A DNA stretch of 64,000 bases from Heminiphilus faecis (GTDB lineage Bacteria > Bacteroidota > Bacteroidia > Bacteroidales > Muribaculaceae), in the NCBI RefSeq assembly GCF_008728965.1, contig NZ_VSMC01000007.1, forward strand, positions 62,001 through 126,000, in the 5' to 3' direction. The notes beneath the pieces are model-generated. The model was not told where the DNA came from. It ran no database searches and saw only the letters and a list, made by a program, of their open reading frames with translations. Made by a program: the position numbers and the translations under genes. Numbering within the stretch: position 1 is the first letter of the stretch; each line of letters begins with the position of its first letter. Below, piece after piece: positions 8,834 through 18,888 of this stretch.

Positions 8834-10938
8834 GCAGCGGCCGAAGCATCTTTCAACGGATGAATAAAGAGGAAGCGGGCGCCGGTACGATACTCCGGAT
8901 CGACTTTGGCTATGCCTCCGAGCAATCTTGCCGAAAGTTGGCATATGTGCAGTCCGAGTCCTGTGCCGGGAGTTGAATTATTAAGTTTCTCGAAGCGTTC
9001 GAATATGACCGCATGCTTGGCCTCTGGTATACCTATGCCTGTGTCGGTTACAGAGAACACTACCTGACGCTGCGAGCGCAGTACGTTGTAAGTAAGAGTG
9101 ATTGACCCCTTTTCTGTGAATTTGGCAGCGTTATTCAGGTAATTGGTCAGAATTTTCTCTGTCCTTACCCTGTCGGTCAGTAGTTTGAACTTGTCGCCGG
9201 GATCTACGAATGTCATGTTCACTCCGGGAGCCGTGCGATGCTTTACGTTGTCGACGCATGTGCGGCATATGTCGCTCAATGACCATAGCTGCAGATTAAT
9301 AGGCATCTCGCCGGCATCAATCATGGATATGTCGAGCGCGTCGGCCAGCAGCGATACGAGCTGGTCGCTGTTTTCGGTAATAATGTCGGTATAACGCGAC
9401 ATTTCGTCCTGCCGTTCGGCAGGCACGCTGTCAGCGATGAGCTGCGAGAAACCCACAATGCCGTTAAGCGGTGTAAGTATCTCGTGTCGCACATTTTGAA
9501 TAAACTGCGTTTTCAGTCGGCTTATGCTCTCGGCTTGGTCCTTGGCTATTATGAGATCCTGCTGGGTGCGAAGCAGATTTTTCTTTTCAGCTTGAAGACG
9601 CTCCTGTGATTTGGCGAGATTTTTCACACTCCTTTTGTTTTTCAGATAGAGGCGTCCGGTGACGATTAGCAGCAGCGTAAGTATGCCCATCGCTATGAGC
9701 GAGATGACAAGTATGCGGTTGTGTAGAGTGTGAGTCGACGAATGCCGGTCAAGCTCAGCTTGGGTCTTTTCCGCTTTCAGATTGTTTACGTCATAAATGA
9801 TCTGTAGCTCTTTGTATTTTTCCGCAGCCTGAAGACTGATGTAATCTTCAAGTTGGGTATTGTAGGCGGTCGTAGCGGCAAGAAGTGCGTCTTTGTCGCC
9901 TGTAGCTTTTGCCGCTATGGTGTAAAATTTAAGCAGTTTACGCTTGAATATACTGTTTTGCGGCTTATCTATATATTTTTTTAGAAGAGGCATGGCCTCT
10001 TTGTATCTTTTGGTGGCGATGAGATAGTATATCTCGGCACGGCGGTTATCTTCAAAATCTTTTCTGATATCAGGATTAGATGTGACCAAATTCAATATGC
10101 AGTTGTAGTACTCGTCTATGTCTTTGGGTGTCAGTGCCGCATAGTTGCCCAATAAGCGTCTGTAGCACACGTATTCGTTGACGTCGTAGTTGCGGTACAG
10201 GCGCCCCTGTGAAACATACCGGTCTTTGAGGTGCTTTATTACCTCAAGCAGTCTTTTGTCGGAAGCTACAGCTTTGGCATGCTGGTCATTGTCGGTCTCG
10301 ATCATGGCTTTCTGCACGAGATACATGTTGCGCAGGACCTCGCTGTTTTCATATGGCAGCTGGTCGATAAGATTGCCGAGTTTGGTCAGATACTCCACAT
10401 AGAGGTCGCCTTGTGATGATGCTCCGAGGAACACACATAATTTATACAGACGTCTGACCTGATCGTACATATCTATACCGGGGTTCTTGCTGTATTCGCG
10501 GATGAATTCCTGAAGTACTTCCTGACGCTTCGATTCCGGCATGATTCTTATGCGGTTGGAGTTGTATGTTATGTCGATATATGCGAGTGTCTCCCGTTTG
10601 TCTTCAGAATCAGGCATTTTTCTTACGAGGTCGACATAACCGTTGATGATTGAGTCTGACGTTATGTAGAGCGAGGTGTTGTTCCTGATTATATCAAGTT
10701 GTACGTCGGTGCGTCCTAGACGGCCTGCCGTATAGAAAATCTGTCGTCCGATGGCTCCTTTCCTTGAGCGTGATGACAAGTCATACATGTTGTAAAGTAT
10801 CGTTATGCTGTCATCGGGGTTTTTAGCCAGTTTAAGCTCTTTGCGCAGGCTGTCGATTATCGTCTCTTTATCAATGGACAGCGACGGTAAGGTCGCGAAA
10901 AAAATTATGGATAGCGTTAAGAAGTATCTAAATTTCAT
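8809..10938 (-). CDS. Sensor histidine kinase with periplasmic TPR-like domain
   Basis: Membrane sensor kinase of 709 residues. A signal peptide (residues 1-20) is followed by about 380 residues of helical repeats of TPR character, one membrane helix (about 408-429), a coiled coil, and HisKA plus HATPase domains. The phospho-accepting His is about residue 485 (RHEILTPLNG). The N box (TNYLNNAAKFT), G1 (TDTGIGIP), F (FERF) and G2 (GTGLGLHI) are all present. There is no receiver or DNA-binding domain and no response regulator gene nearby. The frame is open upstream to 11001, but a TATCTTTG -7 element lies at 10973-10980, so the ATG at 10938, which begins the signal peptide, is preferred. Confidence 0.9.
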   Translation of the reverse strand: MKFRYFLTLSIIFFATLPSLSIDKETIIDSLRKELKLAKNPDDSITILYNMYDLSSRSRKGAIGRQIFYTAGRLGRTDVQLDIIRNNTSLYITSDSIINGYVDLVRKMPDSEDKRETLAYIDITYNSNRIRIMPESKRQEVLQEFIREYSKNPGIDMYDQVRRLYKLCVFLGASSQGDLYVEYLTKLGNLIDQLPYENSEVLRNMYLVQKAMIETDNDQHAKAVASDKRLLEVIKHLKDRYVSQGRLYRNYDVNEYVCYRRLLGNYAALTPKDIDEYYNCILNLVTSNPDIRKDFEDNRRAEIYYLIATKRYKEAMPLLKKYIDKPQNSIFKRKLLKFYTIAAKATGDKDALLAATTAYNTQLEDYISLQAAEKYKELQIIYDVNNLKAEKTQAELDRHSSTHTLHNRILVISLIAMGILTLLLIVTGRLYLKNKRSVKNLAKSQERLQAEKKNLLRTQQDLIIAKDQAESISRLKTQFIQNVRHEILTPLNGIVGFSQLIADSVPAERQDEMSRYTDIITENSDQLVSLLADALDISMIDAGEMPINLQLWSLSDICRTCVDNVKHRTAPGVNMTFVDPGDKFKLLTDRVRTEKILTNYLNNAAKFTEKGSITLTYNVLRSQRQVVFSVTDTGIGIPEAKHAVIFERFEKLNNSTPGTGLGLHICQLSARLLGGIAKVDPEYRTGARFLFIHPLKDASAAAQGTDGTL

Positions 10939-10972
10939 TATGTGGTGACGATTGATTTTGTTTCTTTTCCTG

Positions 10973-10980
10973 CAAAGATA
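10973..10980 (-). promoter_or_regulatory. Promoter -7 element of the histidine kinase gene
   Basis: The minus strand reads TATCTTTG, 34 bases before the chosen ATG at 10938. No good TTTG is seen at the expected -33 distance. It argues against the longer reading frame starting at 11001. Confidence 0.45.
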
Positions 10981-11072
10981 TGCAAACAAAACCGTAATCA
11001 TAGCCCGTGTACAGCATTATCACCCATTGGTAACAGCTTTGTAATTGTAGTATTGTGTTTGACAGGAGGGTA

Positions 11073-12473
11073 TTAATCTACTTCTATGGATGGATTGAGC
11101 AGATATAAGGTCTTGGTGGCGCGGGTGACAGCTGTATACAGCCACCTGTAGAATTCAAGCCCAATGGACTCTGGGGGTATGTAGCCTAAATCGATATATA
11201 CATTGCTCCATTGGCCTCCCTGTGCTTTATGGCAGGTGACGGCGTAAGCATATTTTACCTGTAGAGCGTTGAAGTAAGGGCTTTTAAGGGCATTGGCCGC
11301 TCGTGTGGCCGAGGAGGTCTCCGGGTCTGACGGGTCGTCTACAATGGCTTCATAGAGTTCGAGCATTTCGGACCGTGATGCCGATGCCTGTTCGCTGACG
11401 AGAGTGTCAAGTATGACTTTGCAGTCGACAGATACATCGCGGTCGGGAAAATGCAGCCTTACGTCGGCAAAACGGAAATTGTACCGAGTCTCGGTACCGT
11501 ATAATTTCTCTACCGTAGCCGTGTCGCCGTTGGCTATGAAGTCAAGGCCTTTCACGTCTTTGCTCCAAAAATAATTGTTTTTTGCCACCAATAGCAGATC
11601 GTCGCGGCACAACTCCTCCTCAGCGTATAGTATTCGTGACCTTATGGCGAGATTGAAGCGCGTTGCCCGCATGTTGGAGCGAGTGATCAGTATGGTGTCA
11701 TTGACTCCGTCGCGCGCATAAGCGGAGTTTATGGAGTCTTCGAGCTCCTCTCCGCCAATGCATTTCACATCGTTGAAGCATGACGCACGCATCCGTGGCG
11801 CCGGTAACTCTTCAAGTCCCATGACCCGTCGCAGACGGGTGGCGTTGTATAGTATGCCCGAGTCTGAAGTCTGCCTTACAGTGGCGGTAAGTATGGCACG
11901 GTTGACGCGCAATCCGGCCTCGCGGAGCATCCTGACACTCATTGCCGGACTGTTTTCGCATCCTACCGGCGGTAGCTGTGCGGTGTCGCCAAGCAGTATA
12001 AGCCGACAGTTGACGCCGGAGTATACGTAGTGAAGCAGATGCTCGAGCAGATTGCCTGTCGAGGAGTCTGCGCCTATCATAGACGCTTCATCAACAATAA
12101 ATACAGTATTGACCGAGCGGTTTTCTGCAAGCCTGACACTGCGCTCGGCGCTTATGCCGTTGCCCCCTACGGAGTATATGCGTCTGTGTATAGTATACGC
12201 CGGATGTCGGGCAAATGCGCCGAATACCTTGGCCGCACGTCCCGTGGGAGCAAGCAATACTGTACCAGTGCCGACAGTGTTGAGAGCCTTGACAAGCGCG
12301 GCACACAGCGACGTTTTACCTGTGCCGGCGTATCCGTTGAGCAGAAATACGGTGTCGGCCTGAGTCTGAGCCGAGCAAAAGCGGGCCAAAGCCGCTATGA
12401 CATCGACTTGCTGGGTCGTGGGTTCGTAGGGGAGCGACTCCATGACAAGCGAGGCAAACTCAAGAGTGTTCAT
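11073..12473 (-). CDS. RecD/Dda-like ATP-dependent DNA helicase
   Basis: Superfamily 1B helicase of 466 residues. Walker A (GYAGTGKT) is at residues 47-54 and Walker B is in FIVDEASMIG. Motif III is in ILLGDTAQLPP, and the C-terminal UvrD_C_2-type domain contains YAVTCHKAQGGQW and RWLYTAVTRA. It is shorter than RecD2 and closer in build to phage T4 Dda-like helicases that Bacteroidota carry on the chromosome. It probably unwinds 5'-3' in repair or replication restart; this is inferred from family. It is the last gene of a minus-strand run, 59 bases after cysS. Confidence 0.88.
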   Translation of the reverse strand: MNTLEFASLVMESLPYEPTTQQVDVIAALARFCSAQTQADTVFLLNGYAGTGKTSLCAALVKALNTVGTGTVLLAPTGRAAKVFGAFARHPAYTIHRRIYSVGGNGISAERSVRLAENRSVNTVFIVDEASMIGADSSTGNLLEHLLHYVYSGVNCRLILLGDTAQLPPVGCENSPAMSVRMLREAGLRVNRAILTATVRQTSDSGILYNATRLRRVMGLEELPAPRMRASCFNDVKCIGGEELEDSINSAYARDGVNDTILITRSNMRATRFNLAIRSRILYAEEELCRDDLLLVAKNNYFWSKDVKGLDFIANGDTATVEKLYGTETRYNFRFADVRLHFPDRDVSVDCKVILDTLVSEQASASRSEMLELYEAIVDDPSDPETSSATRAANALKSPYFNALQVKYAYAVTCHKAQGGQWSNVYIDLGYIPPESIGLEFYRWLYTAVTRATKTLYLLNPSIEVD

Positions 12474-12532
12474 AATCGGCCGGTTTTTGTCATGATGTCG
12501 TAAGGACCCTGCAAACGTCAGTCCGCGTATTA

Positions 12533-14023
12533 TTATTTTTTAATACTCCATTCGTAGCCGTCTTTGGTGTCTTTGACATCAAATCCTATTTCTCCGAGTT
12601 TGTTGCGTATCAGGTCGCTTGTGGTCCAGTCTTTGTCGGCCTTGGCTTTTGCTCTTATGTCAAGTAAGAGATCTACTGCGTCCTCAAATGGTTTCAGCGA
12701 GTCGCCACCGACAGTGTCTGTCCCCGGCATTTCGGTGCGAATGCCGAGTATGTCTGAAAGGAATGCATCAAAGACCTCTTTAAGCTCGGCTATATCCTCG
12801 GAAGTGGCTTTGGCGTTGCCGTCGTTTACCTGATTGATTATGCGGCATGCGTCGAAGAGGTGCGCTATGACAATGGGAGTGTTGAGGTCGTCGTCGAGGG
12901 CTTCATAGCATTTGCCACGCAGTTGACTTACATCTACGGTCGACTCCTGAGAGGGTGTAAGCTCGTTGAGGCGCCGGCGTCCTTCAAGCATGCGGTTGAG
13001 CGCCTTTTCAGCGCCTTGCAGGGCCTCGTTGGAGAAGTCGAGAGTACTGCGGTATTGTGCCTGAAGTATGAAGAAGCGTATGGTCATCGGCGAGTAGGCC
13101 TGCGTGAGCGCAGGGTGAGTGCCTGTGAAAAATTCGTTCAGCGTTATGAAATTGCCGAGTGATTTGCCCATCTTCTTGCCGTTGATGGTAATCATGTTAT
13201 TGTGCATCCAATAGTGTACACTCTCTTTGCCGTTGTGGGCTACAGACTGGGCTATTTCACATTCGTGGTGGGGAAACATCAGGTCCATGCCGCCGCCGTG
13301 TATGTCAAATGGGGTTCCGAGATACTTCTCACCCATGGTCGAGCACTCGAGATGCCATCCCGGGAAGCCTTCGCTCCATGGCGATGGCCAGTGCATGATG
13401 TGTTCGGGAGCGGCTTTTTTCCACAGCGCGAAGTCGGCCGGATTGTGTTTCTCCTCCTGACCGTCGAGAGCTCGTGTTGTGGCGAGCAATTCGTCGATAT
13501 TGCGGCCCGACAGCTTGCCGTAGTGGAAATCACGGTTGTATTTGGGCACATCGAAATATACCGAACCATGGCTTTCGTATGCATAGCCGCTGTCAAGTAT
13601 TTTCTTGATATATTCTATCTGTTCGATTATGTGGCCCGACGCGTGTGGTTCTATTGACGGCGGCAGGACGTTTAACGCTTCCATCGACTTGTGATAGCTG
13701 TTCAGATAGTGCTGTACCACCTCCATCGGTTCGAGCTGCTCTATGCGCGCTTTTTTGGCTATCTTGTCTTCGCCTTCATCGGCATCGTGCTCAAGATGTC
13801 CTACATCGGTTATGTTGCGTACATAACGCACTTTATAGCCGAGGTGACAGAGATAGCGGTAAAGAATGTCGAATGTTATGGCCGGACGTGCATGTCCGAG
13901 ATGACCTTCGCCATATACTGTAGGACCGCATACATACATGCCTACACGTCCTTCATGTATTGGTATGAAGCGTTCTTTGTTGCGGGAAATGGAGTTGTAT
14001 ATCGTCAAGTCGTTTTGTTTCAT
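12533..14023 (-). CDS. cysS: Cysteine--tRNA ligase
   Basis: Class I aminoacyl-tRNA synthetase charging tRNA-Cys. The HIGH motif appears as HLGH at residues 41-44, after the zinc ligand Cys32. The KMSKS loop is present as KKMGKS, where Gly replaces the first Ser. The zinc site continues with GWHLECS and HHECE. The C-terminal DALR domain is present and the length of 496 residues is normal. It lies between the DUF3467 gene (22-base gap) and the RecD-like helicase gene. Confidence 0.97.
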   Translation of the reverse strand: MKQNDLTIYNSISRNKERFIPIHEGRVGMYVCGPTVYGEGHLGHARPAITFDILYRYLCHLGYKVRYVRNITDVGHLEHDADEGEDKIAKKARIEQLEPMEVVQHYLNSYHKSMEALNVLPPSIEPHASGHIIEQIEYIKKILDSGYAYESHGSVYFDVPKYNRDFHYGKLSGRNIDELLATTRALDGQEEKHNPADFALWKKAAPEHIMHWPSPWSEGFPGWHLECSTMGEKYLGTPFDIHGGGMDLMFPHHECEIAQSVAHNGKESVHYWMHNNMITINGKKMGKSLGNFITLNEFFTGTHPALTQAYSPMTIRFFILQAQYRSTLDFSNEALQGAEKALNRMLEGRRRLNELTPSQESTVDVSQLRGKCYEALDDDLNTPIVIAHLFDACRIINQVNDGNAKATSEDIAELKEVFDAFLSDILGIRTEMPGTDTVGGDSLKPFEDAVDLLLDIRAKAKADKDWTTSDLIRNKLGEIGFDVKDTKDGYEWSIKK

Positions 14024-14045
14024 AGCTGAAGTGTCGTTAATGTTC

Positions 14046-14354
14046 TTATGCTTTGAACGGATTGTTCATATCGCTGTTGGGACCGTTTTTGGGGCGTTTG
14101 GGCTCAATTACGCCGAAGCTGTTTTCATAGCGCTCGATATTGCCGCGCAGGGCAAAAAGCAGTTGCTTGGCGTTCTCAGGCGACATGATTATGCGGCTCT
14201 GTACGTTGGCCTGCGGCATATTGGGCATCAGGGCTATAAAATCGATCACAAACTCTGTAGGAGAATGGGCTATCATGGCGAGGTTGGCGTAGTGGCCGCG
14301 TGCCGTTTCGGGGTTTATGTCGATTTTTATTTCATTCTTGTTGTTATTTTCCAT
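14046..14354 (-). CDS. DUF3467 protein
   Basis: A 102-residue cytoplasmic protein of the DUF3467 family, recognised by the start [19 protein letters not shown] and the motif [17 protein letters not shown]. The family has no assigned function. Bacteroidota genomes normally carry one copy. It is 21 bases after the NigD-like gene and 22 bases before cysS, so it is probably transcribed with them. Confidence 0.88.
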   Translation of the reverse strand: MENNNKNEIKIDINPETARGHYANLAMIAHSPTEFVIDFIALMPNMPQANVQSRIIMSPENAKQLLFALRGNIERYENSFGVIEPKRPKNGPNSDMNNPFKA

Positions 14355-14375
14355 CTTGATTTTATGTTTTTGTGA

Positions 14376-15041
14376 TTACTGTTTCTTGAATTTATATAGG
14401 TTTTTGGGCAGATTGCTGTCGTTAATGTGTATGTCTATGCCTTCACATGTGGGCTGCGACCATACATTGTCTATATTGAACGAGGCGTAAATCTCCATCA
14501 GATAATTATCGGGAGCGGAGCCTTTGTCGTGAACCAAATATAGCTGGGGCACTGGATCTTCGAGAGTGAGTGAGTCGACAAGCAGATTGAAGTATCGCGG
14601 TGTTTCGGAATACTCCACTCTGAGGTGCATGTTTATGTATTCTCCGGTGCGCCACACAGAGTGCAGGTATATCGGCGTGGCGTCCCAGTTGTAGCGCTCT
14701 ACGGGCCTTATAATAGTCGTGTCATTATTTATGGCGGATACCGCTCGAGTCTTGATGGTGCCCGATGTGTAGGGTTGTCCCGACTCGGAATAGTAGCGCA
14801 ATAACACACGAAGACCTTCGGAGTCTTTCTTGAGAGTTAATCGGGGGTCGGTAAGAGTTATTTCGGGCGAGTCGTCGTAACGGCGGAACTTGAACACCGT
14901 TCCTTGCTCTTCCGCGGTCGAGGCTATGGTGACGATGTCGCTGTACATTGCGCTGTCGTTGTAGTTCTTGTCGTCGCTGCATGAAAGAAGGGAGACAAGC
15001 ATGATAACCGTCAGGGGTATGTGCCGGCGCAGTAATTTCAT
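14376..15041 (-). CDS. NigD-like lipoprotein
   Basis: A 221-residue exported lipoprotein with a signal ending in the lipobox LLSC (Cys about residue 21). It resembles the NigD-like family of Bacteroidales, which has an N-terminal OB-like and a C-terminal beta-sandwich domain and a conserved ending. NigD was named for a bacteriocin-associated locus in Prevotella, but most homologues have no known role. Its ATG overlaps the stop of the ABC ATPase gene by 4 bases, so the two are translationally coupled. Confidence 0.8.
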   Translation of the reverse strand: MKLLRRHIPLTVIMLVSLLSCSDDKNYNDSAMYSDIVTIASTAEEQGTVFKFRRYDDSPEITLTDPRLTLKKDSEGLRVLLRYYSESGQPYTSGTIKTRAVSAINNDTTIIRPVERYNWDATPIYLHSVWRTGEYINMHLRVEYSETPRYFNLLVDSLTLEDPVPQLYLVHDKGSAPDNYLMEIYASFNIDNVWSQPTCEGIDIHINDSNLPKNLYKFKKQ

Positions 15042-15709
15042 TTCAGATTGTTTTGTATGGTTGTTATGTAACCGTCACGCATGTGTATCACTCTGTCGCA
15101 GTCAGCGGCGAGCGACTCGTCATGTGTAACTATGACAAACGTATGCCCCATATCGCGCCGGAGGTCGAAGAAGAGCCGGTGTAGTTCGTTGCGGTTTTTT
15201 GTGTCAAGACTGCCTGACGGTTCGTCAGCCAATACTACGCGCGGGTTATTGACGAGTGCACGGGCCACTGCGGCACGCTGACGCTCACCGCCCGACAACT
15301 CCATGGGACGATGGTCGGAGCGGTCGGAGAGATGCAGATAGTCAATCAGCTTGCGGGCGCGGGCAAACGCTTCGCTTCGGGCGGTACCTCCTATCAGAGC
15401 AGGCATGGCCACATTCTCAAGCACGGTAAATTCAGGCAGAAGCTGATGAAACTGGAATACGAATCCTATATTGCGGTTGCGAAATTTGGCAAGGCGTGAA
15501 TCTTTCATCGCCAGCACATCTTCGCCGTCGTATTTTACGGTACCTGTATCGGGGCGGTCGAGAGTGCCTATAATCTGCAGCAATGTTGTCTTGCCGGCTC
15601 CGCTCGGGCCTACTATGGACACCACTTCACCTTTATTGATGTCGAGATTAACATCTGACAGTACTTTTAGCGAGTCGTAGCTCTTTGATATGTCGCGTAC
15701 GGTTATCAT
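15038..15709 (-). CDS. ABC transporter ATP-binding protein, LolD/MacB type
   Basis: ATPase of the LolD/MacB/FtsE class. Walker A (GPSGAGKT) is at residues 34-41, the Q loop is in [13 protein letters not shown], the signature is LSGGERQR, Walker B is VVLADEPSG, and the switch His is in [11 protein letters not shown] LolD role in lipoprotein release is the usual annotation, but no LolC/E permease is adjacent, so the partner is unknown. It overlaps tcdA upstream and the NigD-like gene downstream by 4 bases each. Confidence 0.88.
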   Translation of the reverse strand: MITVRDISKSYDSLKVLSDVNLDINKGEVVSIVGPSGAGKTTLLQIIGTLDRPDTGTVKYDGEDVLAMKDSRLAKFRNRNIGFVFQFHQLLPEFTVLENVAMPALIGGTARSEAFARARKLIDYLHLSDRSDHRPMELSGGERQRAAVARALVNNPRVVLADEPSGSLDTKNRNELHRLFFDLRRDMGHTFVIVTHDESLAADCDRVIHMRDGYITTIQNNLK

Positions 15710-16428
15710 GATTTTGTCAGTCTATTTACGGCATAGGCGGCGAGCATCATGCCGAACATTGACGGAAGCCATGCCACGGTTCCGTATGACGATGTCTTGA
15801 ATTCGATTTCGTCAGTGTATAACAATGCTGTGCGGCGAGGTTGTTCGGTGGAGAATACGGTTTTAACTCCTGAGGTTATGCCGTTGCGCTTAAGCCTGCG
15901 TCTTACTTCGCGTGCAAGGCCGTCATGAAAAGTATCGGATATGTCGGCGTATCTCAGTTGGGTGGGGTCGGTGCGACCGCCTGCTCCCATTGAGGCGATT
16001 ATATCTATTTTATGGCGGTAGCAGTATTCGATCAGAGCTACTTTCGGGGCTACAGCATCGATGGCATCAATGACAAAGTCGTGACCTTCTACGAAGTCGC
16101 CGGCGTCGTCTGGCTTTATAAATGTCTTGACGGCAGTGACTTCGCAACTGGGATTGATGTCGAGAACTCGCTCTTTCATGACCTCTGCTTTGGGCATGCC
16201 GATGGTTGAATGCAATGCAGGAAGCTGACGGTTGAGATTGCCGGGCGACACGCAGTCGCCGTCGATCAATGTCAGGCGACCTACTCCGGCCCGTGCAAGC
16301 ATCTCCACGGCGTATGCTCCGACACCCCCTATGCCGACCACTGCCACGCGTGAGGCCGCAAGACGCGCCACGGCATCTTCTCCGAGGAGAAGTGCCGTGC
16401 GTTCATTAAAGGGTGTTATTGCTGACAT
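15706..16428 (-). CDS. tcdA: tRNA threonylcarbamoyladenosine dehydratase
   Basis: E1-like enzyme that converts t6A37 of tRNA to the cyclic form ct6A using ATP. The nucleotide-binding motif GIGGVG is at residues 32-37, followed by the ThiF-family segments [17 protein letters not shown] and [17 protein letters not shown]. The later motif [19 protein letters not shown] is typical of TcdA rather than ThiF or MoeB. The length of 240 residues is normal. It starts 9 bases after the C1 peptidase and overlaps the ABC ATPase by 4 bases. Confidence 0.92.
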   Translation of the reverse strand: MSAITPFNERTALLLGEDAVARLAASRVAVVGIGGVGAYAVEMLARAGVGRLTLIDGDCVSPGNLNRQLPALHSTIGMPKAEVMKERVLDINPSCEVTAVKTFIKPDDAGDFVEGHDFVIDAIDAVAPKVALIEYCYRHKIDIIASMGAGGRTDPTQLRYADISDTFHDGLAREVRRRLKRNGITSGVKTVFSTEQPRRTALLYTDEIEFKTSSYGTVAWLPSMFGMMLAAYAVNRLTKS

Positions 16429-16437
16429 AGTATGGCG

Positions 16438-17637
16438 TTATTGCTTGAATTTCTTGGAAATTTCGGCGGGGATGGCGTCGCGGTGCACCATTATATCCAT
16501 TGTCTTTGCAAGCAGATAAGGCTCTGAAACATAGATGAAGCCGTTATAGAGCTGGTTGGTGTCCCACGAGTTCTGCACTTTATAGTAACGGTTGCCTTTC
16601 TGGTCTACGGCACGTCCTACAATGACCATGCCGTGGTCGTCGGTAGTCTCTTTGCGGTCATACATGGCCTGACGCGACTCTTGGGTAACCTCAACCTCGT
16701 CTACAGGTCCGTTTATGTCATAGCGCTCGTCTGCACGGTCTTTGTCGCTAAGCTGTACCCATCGTGAAAGTTCAGTTCCGGTAAGGTCCTTGGCGCCTTT
16801 TTCGACGGGCATCACTGCATAGCCTTTGCGCCATTTGAAGCCACCTTCGCTTACGTCAGCGCCCCAAGCTACTGGATATCCGTTGTCAATAGCATTGTCG
16901 ACGATGGCTTTAAGCTCGTCGAGCGGCACGTTCTGCATGGTGCCCCATAGCCAGTTGTCGGCTACTTCAAGTGCAAAAGGCTTGTAGAAAGGATGGTGGG
17001 TGAATGATGTCACTTCCACATAGTCTGACGGACTGATGTTGAGCGACTCGGCGAAGCTTTTGGGTGTATATGTCTTGCCCTCGTATGTGAAAGTTTCGGG
17101 AAGTTTTCCGAAATAAGCGTCGAGGATGGCGTTGTAGCCGTCTTCCCATGCGGTGGACAGACGACGGTCTGGCACTTTGATGATGGCGTCAAGATATGCT
17201 TTCAGTACTGCCGACAGCTCTCCGTGCACGTGCTTGTCTTCACCGTAGTTAAGACCGGGATAGGCTTCTTCAGGCACTATGCCGTAAGTTTCTATGACAT
17301 AGGGGACGTCATGAGCCGCGCCTCCTTGGGCAAAATTCACGTTGCCGTCCATGCGCACATACTTGCGTGCTTTGTCAAGATAGCAGTAGCGCACTACAAA
17401 CATTTCGCTCAGGTCTACCTCCTTGCCTCCTTTGCGGAGCATCTCCTCTTCCAGAAATGAATTGGTCGAGAAGCACCAGCATGTACCCGACTGATTCTGG
17501 TCGCGTATGGGAGTTGTCTTGACAACCTTTACGTCAGTGAACTTGAACCCGGTGCTGTCAGGATTTACAATCTTGTTGTCGGCCGAAATCTCGGTTGCGG
17601 CACAGGCAATAAGCAATGCGCCTAAAATATACTTCAT
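16438..17637 (-). CDS. C1-family cysteine peptidase (aminopeptidase C/bleomycin hydrolase-like)
   Basis: Papain-fold peptidase of 399 residues. The oxyanion Gln and catalytic Cys are in DQNQSGTCWCFS (Cys53), the His is in DDHGMVIVGRA and the Asn in VQNSWDTNQ. The order and spacing fit the PepC/BleH branch. Unlike cytoplasmic PepC it begins with an export signal, and LIAC at residues 9-12 resembles a lipobox, so it probably acts in the periplasm or on a membrane. The frame extends to 17664, but the ATG at 17637 starts the signal. A TAAATTTG -7 match (17662-17669, minus) lies just upstream. Confidence 0.9.
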   Translation of the reverse strand: MKYILGALLIACAATEISADNKIVNPDSTGFKFTDVKVVKTTPIRDQNQSGTCWCFSTNSFLEEEMLRKGGKEVDLSEMFVVRYCYLDKARKYVRMDGNVNFAQGGAAHDVPYVIETYGIVPEEAYPGLNYGEDKHVHGELSAVLKAYLDAIIKVPDRRLSTAWEDGYNAILDAYFGKLPETFTYEGKTYTPKSFAESLNISPSDYVEVTSFTHHPFYKPFALEVADNWLWGTMQNVPLDELKAIVDNAIDNGYPVAWGADVSEGGFKWRKGYAVMPVEKGAKDLTGTELSRWVQLSDKDRADERYDINGPVDEVEVTQESRQAMYDRKETTDDHGMVIVGRAVDQKGNRYYKVQNSWDTNQLYNGFIYVSEPYLLAKTMDIMVHRDAIPAEISKKFKQ

Positions 17638-17699
17638 AGCTCGAATACTTTTAAAATTACACAAATTTAAGCATTTATTTATTAATTGGCCTCACGAAA

Positions 17700-17714
17700 G
17701 CCGTTTAAAACGGC
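17700..17714 (-). terminator. Weak hairpin after queC
   Basis: A short inverted repeat (GCCGTT, 3-base loop, AACGGC) downstream of the queC stop, followed on the minus strand by TTTCG. It may be a weak terminator for the C69-queF-queC run. Confidence 0.3.
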
Positions 17715-17728
17715 AGTTGCGCCGAGTC

Positions 17729-18391
17729 TCAATCCTCATAGGGGGTATTGTCGGTTATTCCCGCTTCGGCAAGAGCTTCACGGCGCTCCACGCATGTGGC
17801 ACAACGTCCGCAGTGTTTTTCTGCGCCTTTATAGCAGGAGTAGGTTTTGGAATAGTCGATGCCGAGAGCTTTTCCGCGTGAGGCTATCTCGCCTTTGGTC
17901 ATGCCGGTGTATGGAGCGCGCAGTTCGATGTGTTCGTAAGTGCCGGCGGCTATGGCGGCGCCCATGGTTGTTACGAATCCGGGCCGGCAGTCGGGGTATA
18001 TGGAATGGTCGCCGGCATGGTTGGCGAGCATCACGGCCTGCAGTCCGCGGCTTTCGGCAAGCCCGGCAGCTACTGCAAGCATGATGCCGTTGCGAAACGG
18101 CACTACCGTAGCTTTCATATTGGAGTCGGCATAATGGCCCTCGGGTATGGCGTCGGCTCCATTCAGCAATGCGCTGCTGAAGTGTCGGCCCATGAAGGCA
18201 AGGTCTATCTCGATAAGTTCGATGCCGAGCCGCTCGCAGTGGTAGCGCGCGCATACTGCTTCACGTTCATTATGATTGGAGCCGTAATGAAATGTTACCG
18301 CAAGAGCTATGCTGTCGGCATGGTCATATAACATGGTGGTCGAGTCCATGCCTCCCGACAGCACCATCAAAGCGTCTTTCTCTTTGGTCAT
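17729..18391 (-). CDS. queC: 7-cyano-7-deazaguanine synthase
   Basis: Converts 7-carboxy-7-deazaguanine to preQ0 with ATP and ammonia in queuosine synthesis. The PP-loop motif SGGMDST is at residues 12-18. The four zinc cysteines lie in YSCYKGAEKHCGRCATCVER. The length of 220 residues is normal. queF, whose enzyme uses its product, is directly upstream (20-base gap). queA, a later step of the pathway, is at 51.4-52.7 kb in this window. Confidence 0.96.
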   Translation of the reverse strand: MTKEKDALMVLSGGMDSTTMLYDHADSIALAVTFHYGSNHNEREAVCARYHCERLGIELIEIDLAFMGRHFSSALLNGADAIPEGHYADSNMKATVVPFRNGIMLAVAAGLAESRGLQAVMLANHAGDHSIYPDCRPGFVTTMGAAIAAGTYEHIELRAPYTGMTKGEIASRGKALGIDYSKTYSCYKGAEKHCGRCATCVERREALAEAGITDNTPYED

Positions 18392-18400
18392 TGTAATATC

Positions 18401-18416
18401 TTTAACTGCAGTTAAA
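18401..18416. repeat. 16-bp perfect palindrome at the queF stop codon
   Basis: TTTAACTGCAGTTAAA overlaps the queF stop codon (18412-18414) and lies 10 bases before the queC ATG. It is a perfect palindrome and could be an operator or simply chance; there is no T-tract of a terminator. Confidence 0.3.
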
Positions 18417-18885
18417 AGTCATTGCGGAACGATGCCAGCATGCGTGCTTTCACCATGTTCTGATGTTCTGCGTCACCATAGTTGGCAAACGGATATATCG
18501 CTATGCCTCCGCGGGGTGTGAATAATCCGGTTACCTCGATATACTTCGGGTCCATCAGTTTCACAAGGTCTTTCATTATTATATTGACGCAGTCCTCATG
18601 AAAGTCTCCATGGTTGCGGAAGCTGAACAGATAGAGCTTGAGACTCTTGCTCTCCACCATTTTTTCGCGAGGTATGTAGCTTATTATGATTCTGGCAAAG
18701 TCGGGCTGGCCTGTTTTCGGGCATAAAGATGTAAACTCGGGACATGTGAATGTCACGAGATACTCGTTATCGGGATGTTTGTTTACAAACGTCTCCAGTA
18801 CCTCCGGAGCATATCGGTCGGGATATTGGACTCCTTGATTGCCGAGGAGGGTCACTCCGGGCATTTCGTCATCGCTGCGTGACAT
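18412..18885 (-). CDS. queF: NADPH-dependent 7-cyano-7-deazaguanine reductase
   Basis: Reduces preQ0 to preQ1 in queuosine synthesis. It is the short, single-domain type I QueF (157 residues), a member of the tunnelling-fold family. The catalytic Cys is Cys55 in [10 protein letters not shown], with the catalytic Asp62 in the same motif. The NADPH motif region follows ([17 protein letters not shown]). It begins 3 bases after the C69 peptidase gene and precedes queC. Confidence 0.96.
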   Translation of the reverse strand: MSRSDDEMPGVTLLGNQGVQYPDRYAPEVLETFVNKHPDNEYLVTFTCPEFTSLCPKTGQPDFARIIISYIPREKMVESKSLKLYLFSFRNHGDFHEDCVNIIMKDLVKLMDPKYIEVTGLFTPRGGIAIYPFANYGDAEHQNMVKARMLASFRNDF

Positions 18886-18888
18886 ATG

